A stretch of 64,000 nt of DNA from Blumeriella jaapii (Eukaryota > Ascomycota > Leotiomycetes > Helotiales > Drepanopezizaceae): NCBI GenBank assembly GCA_009599575.1, contig VWND01000095.1, positions 558,001 through 622,000 on the forward strand. Direction: 5' to 3'. Below are positions 37,401 to 47,469 of this stretch, piece after piece. The first letter of the stretch is position 1. Each line of letters starts with the position of its first letter. A program made the translations under genes and the position numbers. The notes under the pieces are model-generated. The model was given only the letters and a program-made list of their open reading frames with translations, ran no database searches and was not told the DNA's origin.

Positions 37401-38225
37401 TTTCCCGTCCCAGGATCACAGGCGTACCAGCCCGCGTTCGAGACCCTGGCTGACACCAGTGCGGCAGAGCACTTCGACGTGCGCCACTTTCCGCGGGATC
37501 TGATCGCCACGGCTGATTTCGCGAACACGATCGTCAAGTCTGGAAAGTCGTACGTCTCGGACTCGTACCAGCGTCCTGTTCAGTGGATCCTCACCAGTAC
37601 TCACGGTCGAGGTGATCGAAGCGAGAAAAACAAGCTTATCGGGTAAGCGCGATATGCCCTTGACTCCCTCTCCCCCCCCCCCCCTTCTCCTATGACATAG
37701 TCAATATTGAAACGCAAACACAGGACAATGATGGTCATCAGCCCATTCGAAGCCAACGAACTGGTCCCCCAAATCGCGGCCTCGGAACACATCACGTTGC
37801 ACATCTACTCACCACGGCCCAACCTGGGGTTCCGCGCCCTGGACCGCCTAGACCTGTACACGGTGCCCTCTCGGCCGGCACTGCCTCGCCTTCCTCGCGG
37901 TCCCATCATCCAGCTGAACCTGTTCGCGGGCCAGCTCTACTTCGGCTCGTACCGGGAGTACGTGGACGTGTGTCGCGCGCTCGGTCTCGCGTGCGAGAAG
38001 ACGGCCCCCGGGACCCTCGTGGCCGCTGACGGCTACATCCTCTCCGTCCAGGCCGGGGCGGCATCGGCCGTCTTCCCGAAGAGCCCCGTCGGCTTCCTGA
38101 AGGTGCTCATGGCTACGATTCGGAGAAGCTGCCAGGGCATCGAGAGGACGCACATGGGCCAGGTGTTGGGCGGCAAGATCCTGCTGCCTGCGGACTTGGA
38201 CGTGGAAGAGGGTGAGGGTATGTAG
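28485..38225 (+). CDS. Giant DUF6606/DUF3638/DUF3645 protein (about 3,120 aa), with one frame break
   Basis: Six exons: 28485-28758, 28811-30944, 31020-31794, 31907-36781, 36832-37642, 37724-38225; introns of 52, 75, 112, 50 and 81 bp. The start MLPDALIYMIRHVFLPPKLP is the family N-terminus. The order is an N-terminal DUF6606-like region, a long helical middle, then a DUF3638 region with NMGEGKSSVIVPIV (about residue 2,068), which resembles the Walker A of SecA/DEAD-type ATPases, and a DUF3645 region with VVFLDEAHTRGTDMKLP (about 2,650), a Walker-B-like DEAH. Automatic annotation groups such proteins with ubiquitinyl hydrolases; I see no Cys/His triad that proves it, so activity is open. At about 35341-35345 the frame changes between DENFSVK and VYTMGTQRPIEHS; a single missing base restores it and gives 3,124 codons including stop. 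Cellular role is unknown. Confidence 0.9.
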
Positions 38226-38420
38226 GGTTTGTGTAAGTAGAGGGGCGTAGGGAGGGAGGAAAGGGGCCGATACTTTAGAGGACAGCGAAGTATGACTTTT
38301 GGAAAACCTAGATTTATATCATTAAACAACAGAATCCCTAGCCATAGACGAATAGACGCAGATGGCCCAGTCCCAATAGTACAGAACACTCAACGTTCAC
38401 TTGATCCGCCTGCTTCGCTT

Positions 38421-38443
38421 GGGGGGGGGGGGGGGGGGGGGGG
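38421..38443. repeat. G23 homopolymer tract
   Basis: Unbroken run of 23 G shortly downstream of the giant gene. Confidence 0.95.
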
Positions 38444-38582
38444 CTGCTGTTCTTGGTTGCTGGTTGTTGGTTATCACTGTACAGCAGTTGTGGGTATTAA
38501 ATAAATCACACGATTTCAAAACATGAGTAGGTAAACAAACAAGCAAGCAAGGAAGAAGAAAGGGACGGAAAGGAAAAGATAA

Positions 38583-38755
38583 GAATTTGCTCTGCTTACA
38601 GAGGAAAATACAGTCATGGAAGGAAAGAAGACAGAACTGGAGTAAGGAGGAGGCAAAAAGAAAAAAGAGAAGAGAAAAGAAAAAAAAAAGATGAGAATTT
38701 GCTCTGCTTACACAGGAAAATACATTCATGGAAGGAAAGAAGACAAAACAGGAGA
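38583..38755. repeat. Two ~60-bp direct repeats 112 bp apart
   Basis: The segment starting GAATTTGCTCTGCTTACA near 38583 recurs near 38695 with a few substitutions, including the GGAAAATACA and TCATGGAAGGAAAGAAGAC parts. The spacer is a purine-rich A/G stretch. Confidence 0.85.
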
Positions 38756-38790
38756 AAAGAGGAAAAGAGAAAGAGAATGGAAGGGTAGTT

Positions 38791-38873
38791 CCTTCTCTCC
38801 TTTACTCCTTCTCTCCTTTACTCCTTCTCTCCTTTACTCCTTCTCTCCTTTACTCCTTCTCTCCTTTACTCCT
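38791..38873. repeat. 16-bp pyrimidine minisatellite
   Basis: About five copies of TTCTCTCCTTTACTCC in tandem, grading into GTTCC and GCTTGCTCGTCC repeats up to about 38950. It is strongly strand-asymmetric (pyrimidines on the plus strand). Confidence 0.9.
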
Positions 38874-38996
38874 TCGTTCCTTCGTTCCTTTGCTTGCTTG
38901 CTCGTTCGCTTGCTCGTCCGCTTGCTCGTCCGCTTTCTCGTTCCCTTGCTCATACACACCCCCCCCTTTCCCCCTCCCTCGCTTACAGTTCATGAG

Positions 38997-39155
38997 TACA
39001 TACATACATACATACATACATACATACATACATACATACATACATACCTACATACATACCTACATACCTACATACATACATACATACATACATACATACA
39101 TACATACCTACATACTACTACATACATACATACATACATACATACATACATACAC
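38997..39155. repeat. TACA tetranucleotide microsatellite
   Basis: Long (TACA)n array with occasional TACC variants, followed by a (CAAA)n stretch near 39178-39200. Confidence 0.95.
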
Positions 39156-39682
39156 ACATAATACATACAGTAGCGAAACAAACAAACAAACAAACAAACA
39201 ATCGCCTATCCCCCTCCTCCCAGCCCGGTCCAAAATAAAAAGGAAAATTGGGGGAATCCACAGCGCTTAAATCGCATACATCGGAGTTTTATAATACAAT
39301 ACAGTACGGTAGTACAGTACCACAGTGCCATAACCACAACCACAACCATATCGTAGCATTGACACCTATATACCCACTCACCCACTTATTACCCACTCCA
39401 CTCGCGCAGTCTTAGAGGCGAGCTAAGGAGCGTCACATGACGTATATTCCTTGTCTCCTTCCCCCTTACTTACTGTATGTGCAGTACAGTACTATGCTGA
39501 TAGATGCATGTTTCACAAGAGCCAATATACGACCAGGGAACTGAACAACTAACTAACTAACTGAACGGGCTGACAGCGCGTGAAAGAAAAAGGCCCGCCC
39601 CTGCGCTAGATGACTTCCATTGCACGATATCATTACACTCCCGACGCTCCCCCTCCGAAAAGAACCACAGACGCTCACTCAC

Positions 39683-42413
39683 TTACTCCCCCTCGCCCTC
39701 GCCCTCGCCCTCCTCTCCGCCCCACAAGCGCCCCCCACCCCCCAAAACCTCCTCCAAGATCCGCTCGACCGTCTTCCCATTCCACGGATTGCGGTCCGAC
39801 GCGCTCTCCCCTCGCTGCGACGACCCGGACTGGCCAAAGTCCAGAAAATCCAGGTTGCACGCCCGGGCTGCCGCCGCCCCGTCAGTGTCCTCGAAAGCTT
39901 CCTCGCCGAGACGGCCTGCAGGCAGGGACAGCGTCTGCGAGGGCGGAAGCAACGAGATGCGCCGCGGCAGGTCCGCCGTGCTCGGGTAGCGGCCGACGGA
40001 GAGCGACATGTCGACGGCGAAGGAGAGGCGCAGGTAGGCGTCGGGCTGGCGCACGAAGACGTCGAACCAGTCCTGCGGTTCGGCTTGCGGCTTCGCGGGC
40101 GGGGCGGAAGAGGGGGAGGAGGAATCCATCCCTGGGGAGGGGTGTAGGCCCGAGGAGTCGGCGCGGGAGGGAGACGAGGGGCGCGGGCAGGAGAGCGAGG
40201 CGGCGTAGGACTCGAGGCGCGCCGTCTCGATCGTCTTCTTGATGATGTCCATACCGCCAAGGGCACCGGTGTAGCGGTTTTTGATCAGGTCCATGACGTC
40301 GGTGAGGAGGCGTAGCTGGCGTCGCTTCTCCTCGGAACGTGGGGCGTGGGTGGAAGAGGAGGCGATCTGTAGGTCGAGGGAGTTGAGGATGATGGGGAGG
40401 GCGAGGTAGGCGACGCTGAGGGTGGGGTTGATGTGAGATGGGGATTGCTTCCTTCGCGCACTGGGGGAGATCGAGAGGGACTTACGCGCTGACGGGAAGG
40501 TACTTGGCGACGTCCAGCTGGACGAAGGCTCGGATGGTCTCGGAGATGCTGGCGACTGCGCTGTGCAATGCGCTTCCGAGTTCCTTCATGCGCGAGTCAT
40601 GCTGCTTCGAGTCGTCGGCCTGCAGCATGAAGGATTCGAACTGGCAGAGCGCTGCTCTCGCCGACCTAAGACCCGTATCAGCTCCCAGAGACCGCGACTC
40701 GGGGGGTGGTGAGACGTACTGGAAGTATATGGAGGTCAACCCGCTGAACAACATGACCGACGTGTGTTTCCCGCTCCACGCTCCGGGCTCGATCCACTCT
40801 TTGCAGCGCGCATGCCACGCATCTAGATTGTCCCGACACTTCTCGATTTTCTTCGGCATCGAGATGACCTCGTCGTGTTCCAGCCGGTCGAACGAGTGGA
40901 ACCCATGAGCGGGATACACGTACGACAGGGCATCTGTGAGCTCCACAGCAAGACCCAACTGGGTCAAGAAGACGCGGGCGAGGTCGCGTTTCGTCTCGGG
41001 GTCGTAGACGCAAGAACCGCGAAACTCGGGCTCTAGGTCCTTTTCGCAGAGGCGCGGGAGGCTGAAGTCGAAGTTCGAGCGCGCGATTTGAATGGAGCGG
41101 CGGACGCCCAGGGGGAGGATCCGGTCGCGCAGGATGATGCACCACCAGAGCCTCTTACGGACCAGTCTCTCCTCGGCCGAAATGGTGGTGTCGTGGCTGT
41201 ACATGGCGGCGCAGAATTGGCGTATTGAACGGAGAGGCGTAGCCATGAAGTATTGGCGCACTGGGGTCAATCGTCAGCCGCAGAAGGACATCGCCCTGGG
41301 ACGGGGCTTGTCTCACCGGCTCCCGTTCCGAACAATAGTAGGTCAACAGCAGCGTTCCCTGGGCGAGCGCTATCGGATCTGATGTCGTGTCGAAATCGTA
41401 CAGTAGCTTTGCCCTCCGATACATGGACGTCCGGGCCTCGATAGTGGTTTGAAAGCCCAGCTGGCGGATCGTGTCGTCAGAAACAAACTGTCAGAACGTC
41501 AGCCCTCATCCCGATTTCAGCGCGTCTACGCACACTACACGCCACGAAAAGCATGGCCCTCAGCACGAAGAGCGTGATCCTCTTCGGCGGGCTGCGCTTC
41601 GCACCACCCTCACGCGGGAAGTACATCTCCCAGAAGGCTCGCTCGTCGATGATGGGCAAAGCAGGATGCACGTGCAGGAAGTACTGCCGGACGACGCGGT
41701 CCAGGATCGAGCGCGCGGGGAGGTGGAAGCAGCCCTTGAACTCCAGGAACTTGAAGTCCTCGGGCGCGATGTGCGAGAAGGTCTCGGCCTCGATGAAGTC
41801 GAAGTACGTGTAGATCATGTCCGGGTGCAGGGTCAAGCTGCTCTTGGTGGGGAACGGGCTCGCTCCCGCGTCGAACGGGGGGACGATGATGGGGTTGGCG
41901 TTGTTGCTGAAGGACGCGAAGGGGAACCCGCTTGCGTCTAGGAGGGCTGAGCTCGTGCCTGGGAAGTCGATTGGATCGCCAACGTGAATGTCATCGGGTC
42001 TCGTTGGTGTCTCGACACGCGCTCGCTTGCTGGTACGGGATCCTGATCAGCCTTTGCTCTTCCCTTCCGGAGTGACTTCTGTGAGACCGACCCTGGGCGG
42101 ATCACACACGTCTTGCCATCGAGCCGGCAATTCGTGCATATATGACCTCGACTGATCACATCACAGCGGACTTTCCTTTGCGAAGTCAGTCCAGGCTCGT
42201 CGCTCACGACACGGCGTTCTCGCAATACCTGTTGTGACACGCAACACACGCCTTCCGCGCCCGCTTTCGCACGACCCGGTTGTTGGAAGCCGCCTTGCGC
42301 AGACGCGGCGGCCCCTGACTCGGAGGGCGTTCGTGGACGTCTTCCTCGTCCGAGCTGGGCGTCGATGGATCGAACCCGAAGTCCGTCAGTTGGTGGAAGT
42401 CGTCCATATCCAT
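39683..42413 (-). CDS. Zn2Cys6 transcription factor with Fungal_trans domain (CTF1/FarA-like), with one frame break
   Basis: Seven exons: 42229-42413, 42092-42175, 41534-42029, 41317-41487, 40720-41260, 40486-40665, 39683-40415; introns of 53, 62, 46, 56, 54 and 70 bp. Product about 796 aa. The zinc cluster is complete after splicing: C56-x2-C59-x6-C66-x8-C75-x2-C78-x6-C85 (CVACHNRKVRC ... CTNCRLDGKTC), followed by a basic KRARVETP segment. The middle domain has the Fungal_trans pattern (YFDFIEAETF, HPALPIIDERAFW, NTSWLRLSVQYA, RKRLWWCIILRDRILPLGVRR). The style resembles regulators of cutinase and fatty-acid genes, but targets are inferred only. In exon 5, NTSWLRLSVQYA and MYSHDTTIS are one base out of frame (about 41205-41215); exon 5 is 541 bp where 542 is needed, consistent with one missing base. 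The second donor is GTCGGT. Confidence 0.88.
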
Positions 42414-42530
42414 CTTTGCACACTCAAACCTCGACGTGGGCAATTTGGATCCGCGGGTGTGAACAGGACGAAAGAGGTGTCGTCGAGAAGACGTTTGGGA
42501 CGAGACGATCAGCATGTTAGCGGCATCTGC

Positions 42531-43026
42531 TCAGGCTAGCTCCAAGCTCGGATGTGGCTGGCCATGGAGGCGGGGGGTGCGGGGGAAAGGGATCGACGTC
42601 GGCGTTGAATCGCATGTCCCATCCCGTCCGTGTCTTGTTGATTCCCGAAGCTCCGTGGCACTTTCGGCTAGGGATCTCGGTTGACACTTACGCGAGAGGC
42701 TTATTTACTTCCGGCAAGGCGCCTGTCTCGACGAGGTGCGCGAGCCCTTCCACGACGCTCTCGCATCCCACGCGGACAGCGCGAAGCGGATGTGATGTGA
42801 AGCGGTTCCCCCACACTCTCAGATCGGCATCTACGCGTCTATTGACGATCGCTGTCAGCGGATCGGCACGGGGGAAAATGCGGGGGAGCGCGTACTTGCT
42901 TGTCTGGGCTAGGAACAGGTGTAGAAGAGGTCGTGCTTCTACATGCCCTCGTCGATCCATGTGGTGCGATTGTTGGCGTGTGGCTTCCTGCTTGAGTCCG
43001 TTCAGATATCTTGAGGTGCTTGGCAT
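42531..43026 (-). CDS. Possible small spliced gene, unrecognised
   Basis: Weakly supported. On the minus strand a frame opening MPSTSRYLNGLKQ at 43026 can be spliced through a 57-bp intron (42839-42895; donor GTACGC, branch CTGAC, acceptor AATAG) into RVDADLRVWGNRF..., which runs to a good donor GTAAGT at 42691. A third exon ending at 42531 is possible but its acceptor is a guess. I recognise no domain. It lies just upstream of the Zn2Cys6 gene on the same strand, so it could instead be transcribed leader sequence of that gene. Confidence 0.25.
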
Positions 43027-44833
43027 CTGGCCCCTTTGCTTGTTGCTCCCTCGTGAGATACGCTTTCGGGCCAGCGATTGCGGATTTGTCGATGGCGGGC
43101 GCTGGGGCGGGCAATGGGGAGCTGGCTGCGCGTGGGGGGCAAGTTCACGTCCCTCTGTCTTGCGATGTATTTGAAAGCTTTGTTTTTGGTATTGTTTTTG
43201 GTGTTCTTTTTGAGCGATTTGGGCCTTCAAATGTGCGGACCAGGCAGGTGGCGGAGCTGGTGCCGGTTCAGCATCGAGACTCTATCTCGGTAGCATCGTC
43301 GCCTCATTCCTGAACCCGTTCACGCCTGATATCTTGTATTCCCCGCTGCTGTCAAGGCGCACCGCGCAGGGCTGGTGCGGGTGCTTCTGGATCTCACGGT
43401 GAGCTTAAGGTCCGTGGTTGGTATGGCGTCTGTGAAGGAGGACGCCGTCATGTTGAGTTTGAGAGCTGAGGTTGAGAATTGGAGTTGAGGCTGAGAGTTG
43501 AAAGATGAAAGTCCGAGGGGTGGAAGAACAGAGGTTGAAGCAAGTACCGCGCAGCACCGTACGGTAGTACCCGAAGGTCGGCCAAGCGCACCAAGTCATG
43601 TGACAGACGCGACGCGACCAACCCACGGGATCCACGACACGTGACGCCTCACGCGCTCACGTGAGCCGCGCACCCACACTCAACGGCGTGGGCCGTTCCC
43701 GACGCCACGTGCGGTTTCGGCTGTCTGTTGACTTTGTGTGATACACGCGAGGTCCGTCTCGTTTGCCCGCCGGGGACGACTTCACGATCGGACGAAACAC
43801 ACTGTAACATGTCTTGTGGCTCGACGTCTCTGTCCATACCGCACCGTACCGTGCAGCACCGTGGACGTGTCTTTTCCGCACATCCCGGAAACCGCTCGTT
43901 CGGATGGCGTCGCTAACTCTAAGATCAGACCTTGCTCATCATCGCCGGGCTCTGCCTGTCTCTCGCTCCTCGGGGCGGCGCAACGCATGCTGTGTACCGT
44001 GTTGGGCAGGGAAATCCTGGTGAGCGGGATGGGGGGAACGACGCCGTATGGGATTCCATGGAGGGACAAATCGATGTGGGATCGTGTGGACCGTCGCGGA
44101 GCGGAGCGTCGCGTGGTGTTGACGCATCTGCCCCCCCCCCCTCCCCCCAAACCCCACACACCCCCCCCACCACCGTGACACCGATGCTGTGCCAATCCCC
44201 GCCCCGAACAGGCCGGCACTCTCTGACAGGTGGACCGTTCGACGTGCATGTGTAGTGAGGACTCGACATACGGCCGGGGCGGCAGGCCATCGTCACTCCC
44301 GCTTAAGCCGTGCCTGCGGCCGCGAAAGAAAACAAATCCACGATCCTGCCCCTTCAGTGCGACCGACGGTCCTGCAGTATCGACGATCTCGGTACCGGAA
44401 GTGCAGAACCTACAACGGGATATACGCGCCCGACGCGCCCGACGCGACAGAGCAGTGCCCCCAAAACACCTGCGACGCACTCGTCGACGATCGGTCTGCG
44501 GACACGTTGCTCTCGCTCCCCCGCGTCTTGTTCGGGTGCTGACGCTGACGCTGACTGACGCCCACCCTCGACCGCTTCTCCCCCCTCCCCCTCACCCGTT
44601 ACACATCCCCCCATCACCAGCACCAGCGCGAACGAGCGTCAGCATCAGCACCAGCGTCAGCATCAGCACCCGCACCGTCATCGCCGCCGCCCCCGCCACG
44701 GTCACCACGGCGCCCGGGACGCTCCTGTGCACCGAGAAGAAGGCGCCGTCTCGCCGCGCTCGGGGGAGACACCAGCACCAGCACCAGCAGCACCACCAGC
44801 ACCACCACCACCACCGACCCGACCACCACCGCC
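43027..44833. other. Intergenic region upstream of the patatin-like gene
   Basis: GC-rich, about 1.8 kb, containing the patatin gene promoter and 5' UTR. C-rich and ACC/CAG-type triplet runs (about 44130-44170 and 44760-44830) create long ORFs in several frames on both strands; these are compositional artefacts. No gene is supported. Confidence 0.5.
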
Positions 44834-46714
44834 ATGGAGAACCACCGCATCGTGCGCCGCAAGGACACGACCAAGGGCCCGCCGCTGCGCATTCTCTCGC
44901 TAGGTACGGTACGGCCGGGGCGGACACACGCGCCGCCCCCCCCGGTGCGGGCAGGCCGCTGACAGATTCCCAGATGGCGGCGGCGTGCGCGGCTACTCGA
45001 TGCTCATCATCGTCCAGGAGCTCATGCACCGCACCTTCGTCGAGACGGAGGGCCGCGCGCCCAAGCGACACGAGATCCCGAAGCCGGCCGAGCACTTCGA
45101 CCTGATCATGGGCACCGGCACGGGCGGCCTGATCGCCATCATGCTGGGCCGCCTGCGGCTCGACCTGGAGACGTGCAAGGAGGTCTACGTGCGCATGACG
45201 CGCAAGGTCTTCGAGACGGACAAGACCATCGCCGGCATCCCCTACCGCTCGACGCTGTTCAAGGCCTCGAAGCTGGAGGAGGCCATCCGCGAGTGCGTGC
45301 GCGAGCACACGGTGCTGCAGCGGGAGGGCAACGACGGCGCGGAGCCGCCGGCGCGGGCGGGCCTCGACGGCCGGCCGCGGCGGCACGTCAGCAACGCGAG
45401 CGTGGCCAGCTTCAGCGCGCGCGGGCCCTCGCGCCAGCCGACGATGCCGTGGATGGGCGCGCACGACGGCAATCCGGACGCCCTGCTCTACGACGACCGC
45501 GAGAACCGCACCAAGACGTGAGCCCTCCGCCGCCCGCTGGCTGGTCTCCCCGCGCTAACCGGCCCCCAGGTGCGTGACGGCCATCTATCGCGGCACCCCC
45601 CTCGGCGGCCAGCCCGCGCTCTTGCGCTCCTACGATTCGCGCAAGGAGCCGCCGCCGGAGTTCGACTGCACGATCTGGCAAGCCGGCCGGGCCACCTCGG
45701 CCACGGGCCTGGCCTTCAAGCCCATCCAGGTCGGCCAGTCGGTCTTCGTCGACGAGGGCGCCGGCCAGTACAACCCGTCCGTCTTCGCGCTCGACGAGGC
45801 CTGCGCCAACGAGTGGCCCAGCCGCGACGTCGGCGTGTTCGTCAGCATCGGGACGGGCAAGCGGCCGTGCGGACCCGGCTTCGACCAGAACTCGCACCTC
45901 TGGTACGAGGGCTTCATGGGCGAGTTCGCCGAGGCCCGGCGGCGCCTCATCGCCAAGATCGAGGGCTGCGAGCAGACGCACCAGTACCTGGTCCGCGAGG
46001 GCCTCCGCAAGCGCGGCGTCAACCCCGAGCACTACTACCGCTTCAACGTCGAGATGGGCGTCGGCGAGTTCGGCATGAACGAGTGGAACCGGCTCGCCGA
46101 CATCAGCACCGGCACGCCGCTACCTCGCGAAGCCCCAGGTGCAGCACATGAACATCAGCGCCGCCGCCAAACTGGCCAAGATCATGCGCGCGAAGGCCCG
46201 CTTCGAGCACGAGAGGACGGCCGACGACGACAAGCCCGTGCTGGCCGAGCTGCCCGACGCCTTCGCCAACGCCGCCGAGCTGCCGGCCGACGTGCCCCTG
46301 TTCCCGGCCCGCGCGCCGCCGCCCCGGTCCTCCTACGAGTCCGGGCACCACGAGACCCTCGAGGTCCCCGGCTCCAGCCCGGGCGCGCCGCCGTCGCCGT
46401 CCTCGCGCGCCTCCCACGAGCATCCGACCCGGCCCGGCCCGCGCTCCCCGCGCTCCCCGCCCCCGAGCCACGCCGGCCGCGCCTCCTACCGCGCATCGAC
46501 CGCCGCCGGCGCGGACCTCATCGCGATCACGAGCGGCGACGAGCAGCCCCTCTCCCCGATGCAGTCGCCGCCGCGCGCCGAGCCGCCGCCCGTGCCGCCC
46601 AAGACGCCCGTGTCGGATCGGAGCAGCGACGGGTGGCAGGGCGGGAGATCGCGCCTGTCGATGCCGCCCCCGGCCGTGAACATGTCGCGGAAGCCGCAGT
46701 ATCAAGGGCGGTGA
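44834..46714 (+). CDS. Patatin-like phospholipase family protein lacking the nucleophile serine, with one frame break
   Basis: Three exons: 44834-44903, 44974-45517, 45570-46714; introns of 70 and 52 bp; about 585 aa. Splicing of exons 1 and 2 creates the oxyanion-hole motif DGGGVRGYS. The patatin nucleophile motif G-x-S-x-G should follow, but FDLIMGTGTGGLIAIMLGRL has Gly where the Ser is expected. The catalytic Asp region is present as VFVDEGAGQYNPS. So the fold is patatin but the Ser-Asp dyad is incomplete, and lipid hydrolysis is doubtful. The C-terminal ~190 residues are Pro/Ser-rich with PPVPPKTP, a possible SH3 ligand. At about 46115-46125 the frame changes between LADISTGT and RYLAKPQVQHMNIS; one extra base (or two missing) accounts for it. 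The coding region is extremely GC-rich at third positions, unlike genes further left. Confidence 0.85.
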
Positions 46715-47309
46715 CGAACCCGCGGCGGGGGGATTTTGGCATGAGGGGCGGAGAGGACATGGTGACATTCTGGATGCAAGGCGTTTGGATGGGAGGAAGG
46801 ATTTTTTTTTGTGTGGGGATGGGAGTTCTGAGGTGTCGGAAGAGGGCATGGGGATACCTTGATCTGGTTTTTTTTTATTTTTATACTTCTTTCTGTATTT
46901 GAAAGGCTGCGCTACAGGGGAAAAAGAATCGGATCTAGTGTGTGTCATGCGGAACGAGATGACGAGAGCCATGACAGGATAAAATGCGATAGGATTGATG
47001 CGATAGGATTGATGCGAATCTCACCGGATATGTGCTGCCTTTTTGCAACCTCCTCCTATTTTTTATTTGATTTTCCAATTTTTTTTTTTTTTTTTTTTTT
47101 TCCTTTCCTTTCCTTACCTATCCATATCTTTACCTTGTCTTTTCGTTTTTCGTTTTTTCTTCCTTCTTTCTTCTTCCCCATCTACCACTACCACCACCAC
47201 CACCACCAACAGTAAGCAGCTATCTACCTGCCTCCCCCTACTATCCCGCAGACACCCTCGGCCGCAGCACGTGTAATGGGAAATGCTAGACCAGCGGCTC
47301 CAAGATCCA

Positions 47310-47386
47310 TAAGGTTGACGTTGACGTTGACGTTGGCGTTGGCGTTGACGTTGGCGTTGGCGTTGGCGCTGGCGTTGGCGTTGGCG
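47310..47386. repeat. GTTGAC/GTTGGC hexamer minisatellite
   Basis: About twelve tandem copies of GTTGRC, the A/G position varying between copies. Being a multiple of three, it is open in every frame; on the minus strand one frame reads alternating Asn-Ala/Asn-Val. Confidence 0.92.
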
Positions 47387-47469
47387 ATATAAAACAAAAC
47401 AAACACTAATCAATCTAAGCAGATAGATATGCGTTCCGAAGTACAAGACGAGACTTTGATTTAAAAAAA

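Larger units (their letters stand above)
38226..39682. other. Intergenic simple-sequence region
   Basis: Between the 3' ends of two convergent genes. It is filled with simple sequence: a G23 run, two ~60-bp direct repeats, a 16-bp pyrimidine minisatellite and a long TACA array (listed separately). ORFs in it are repeat translations. Confidence 0.7.

Noticed and set aside
38691..39270. ORFs of 150-180 codons made of Tyr-Ile-His-Thr repeats
   Set aside because: Direct translation of the TACA microsatellite and the pyrimidine minisatellite.
39610..40908. Long plus-strand ORFs opposite the Zn2Cys6 gene
   Set aside because: Arg/Pro-rich shadow frames of a GC-rich coding region on the minus strand, which has a complete spliced gene model.
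41938..42180. A frameshift between the Zn2Cys6 cluster and KRARVETP in the large regulator
   Set aside because: A 62-bp intron (42030-42091) with a CTGAT branch site and GT-AG ends restores the frame exactly, so no frameshift is needed there.
44230..46972. Long Arg/Ala/His-rich ORFs on both strands around the patatin-like gene
   Set aside because: Shadow frames caused by extreme GC content; the patatin frame has recognisable motifs and correct splice phases.
47110..47446. Minus-strand ORF rich in Arg-Gln or Asn-Ala repeats
   Set aside because: It is a translation of the GTTGRC hexamer array, which is open in all frames.
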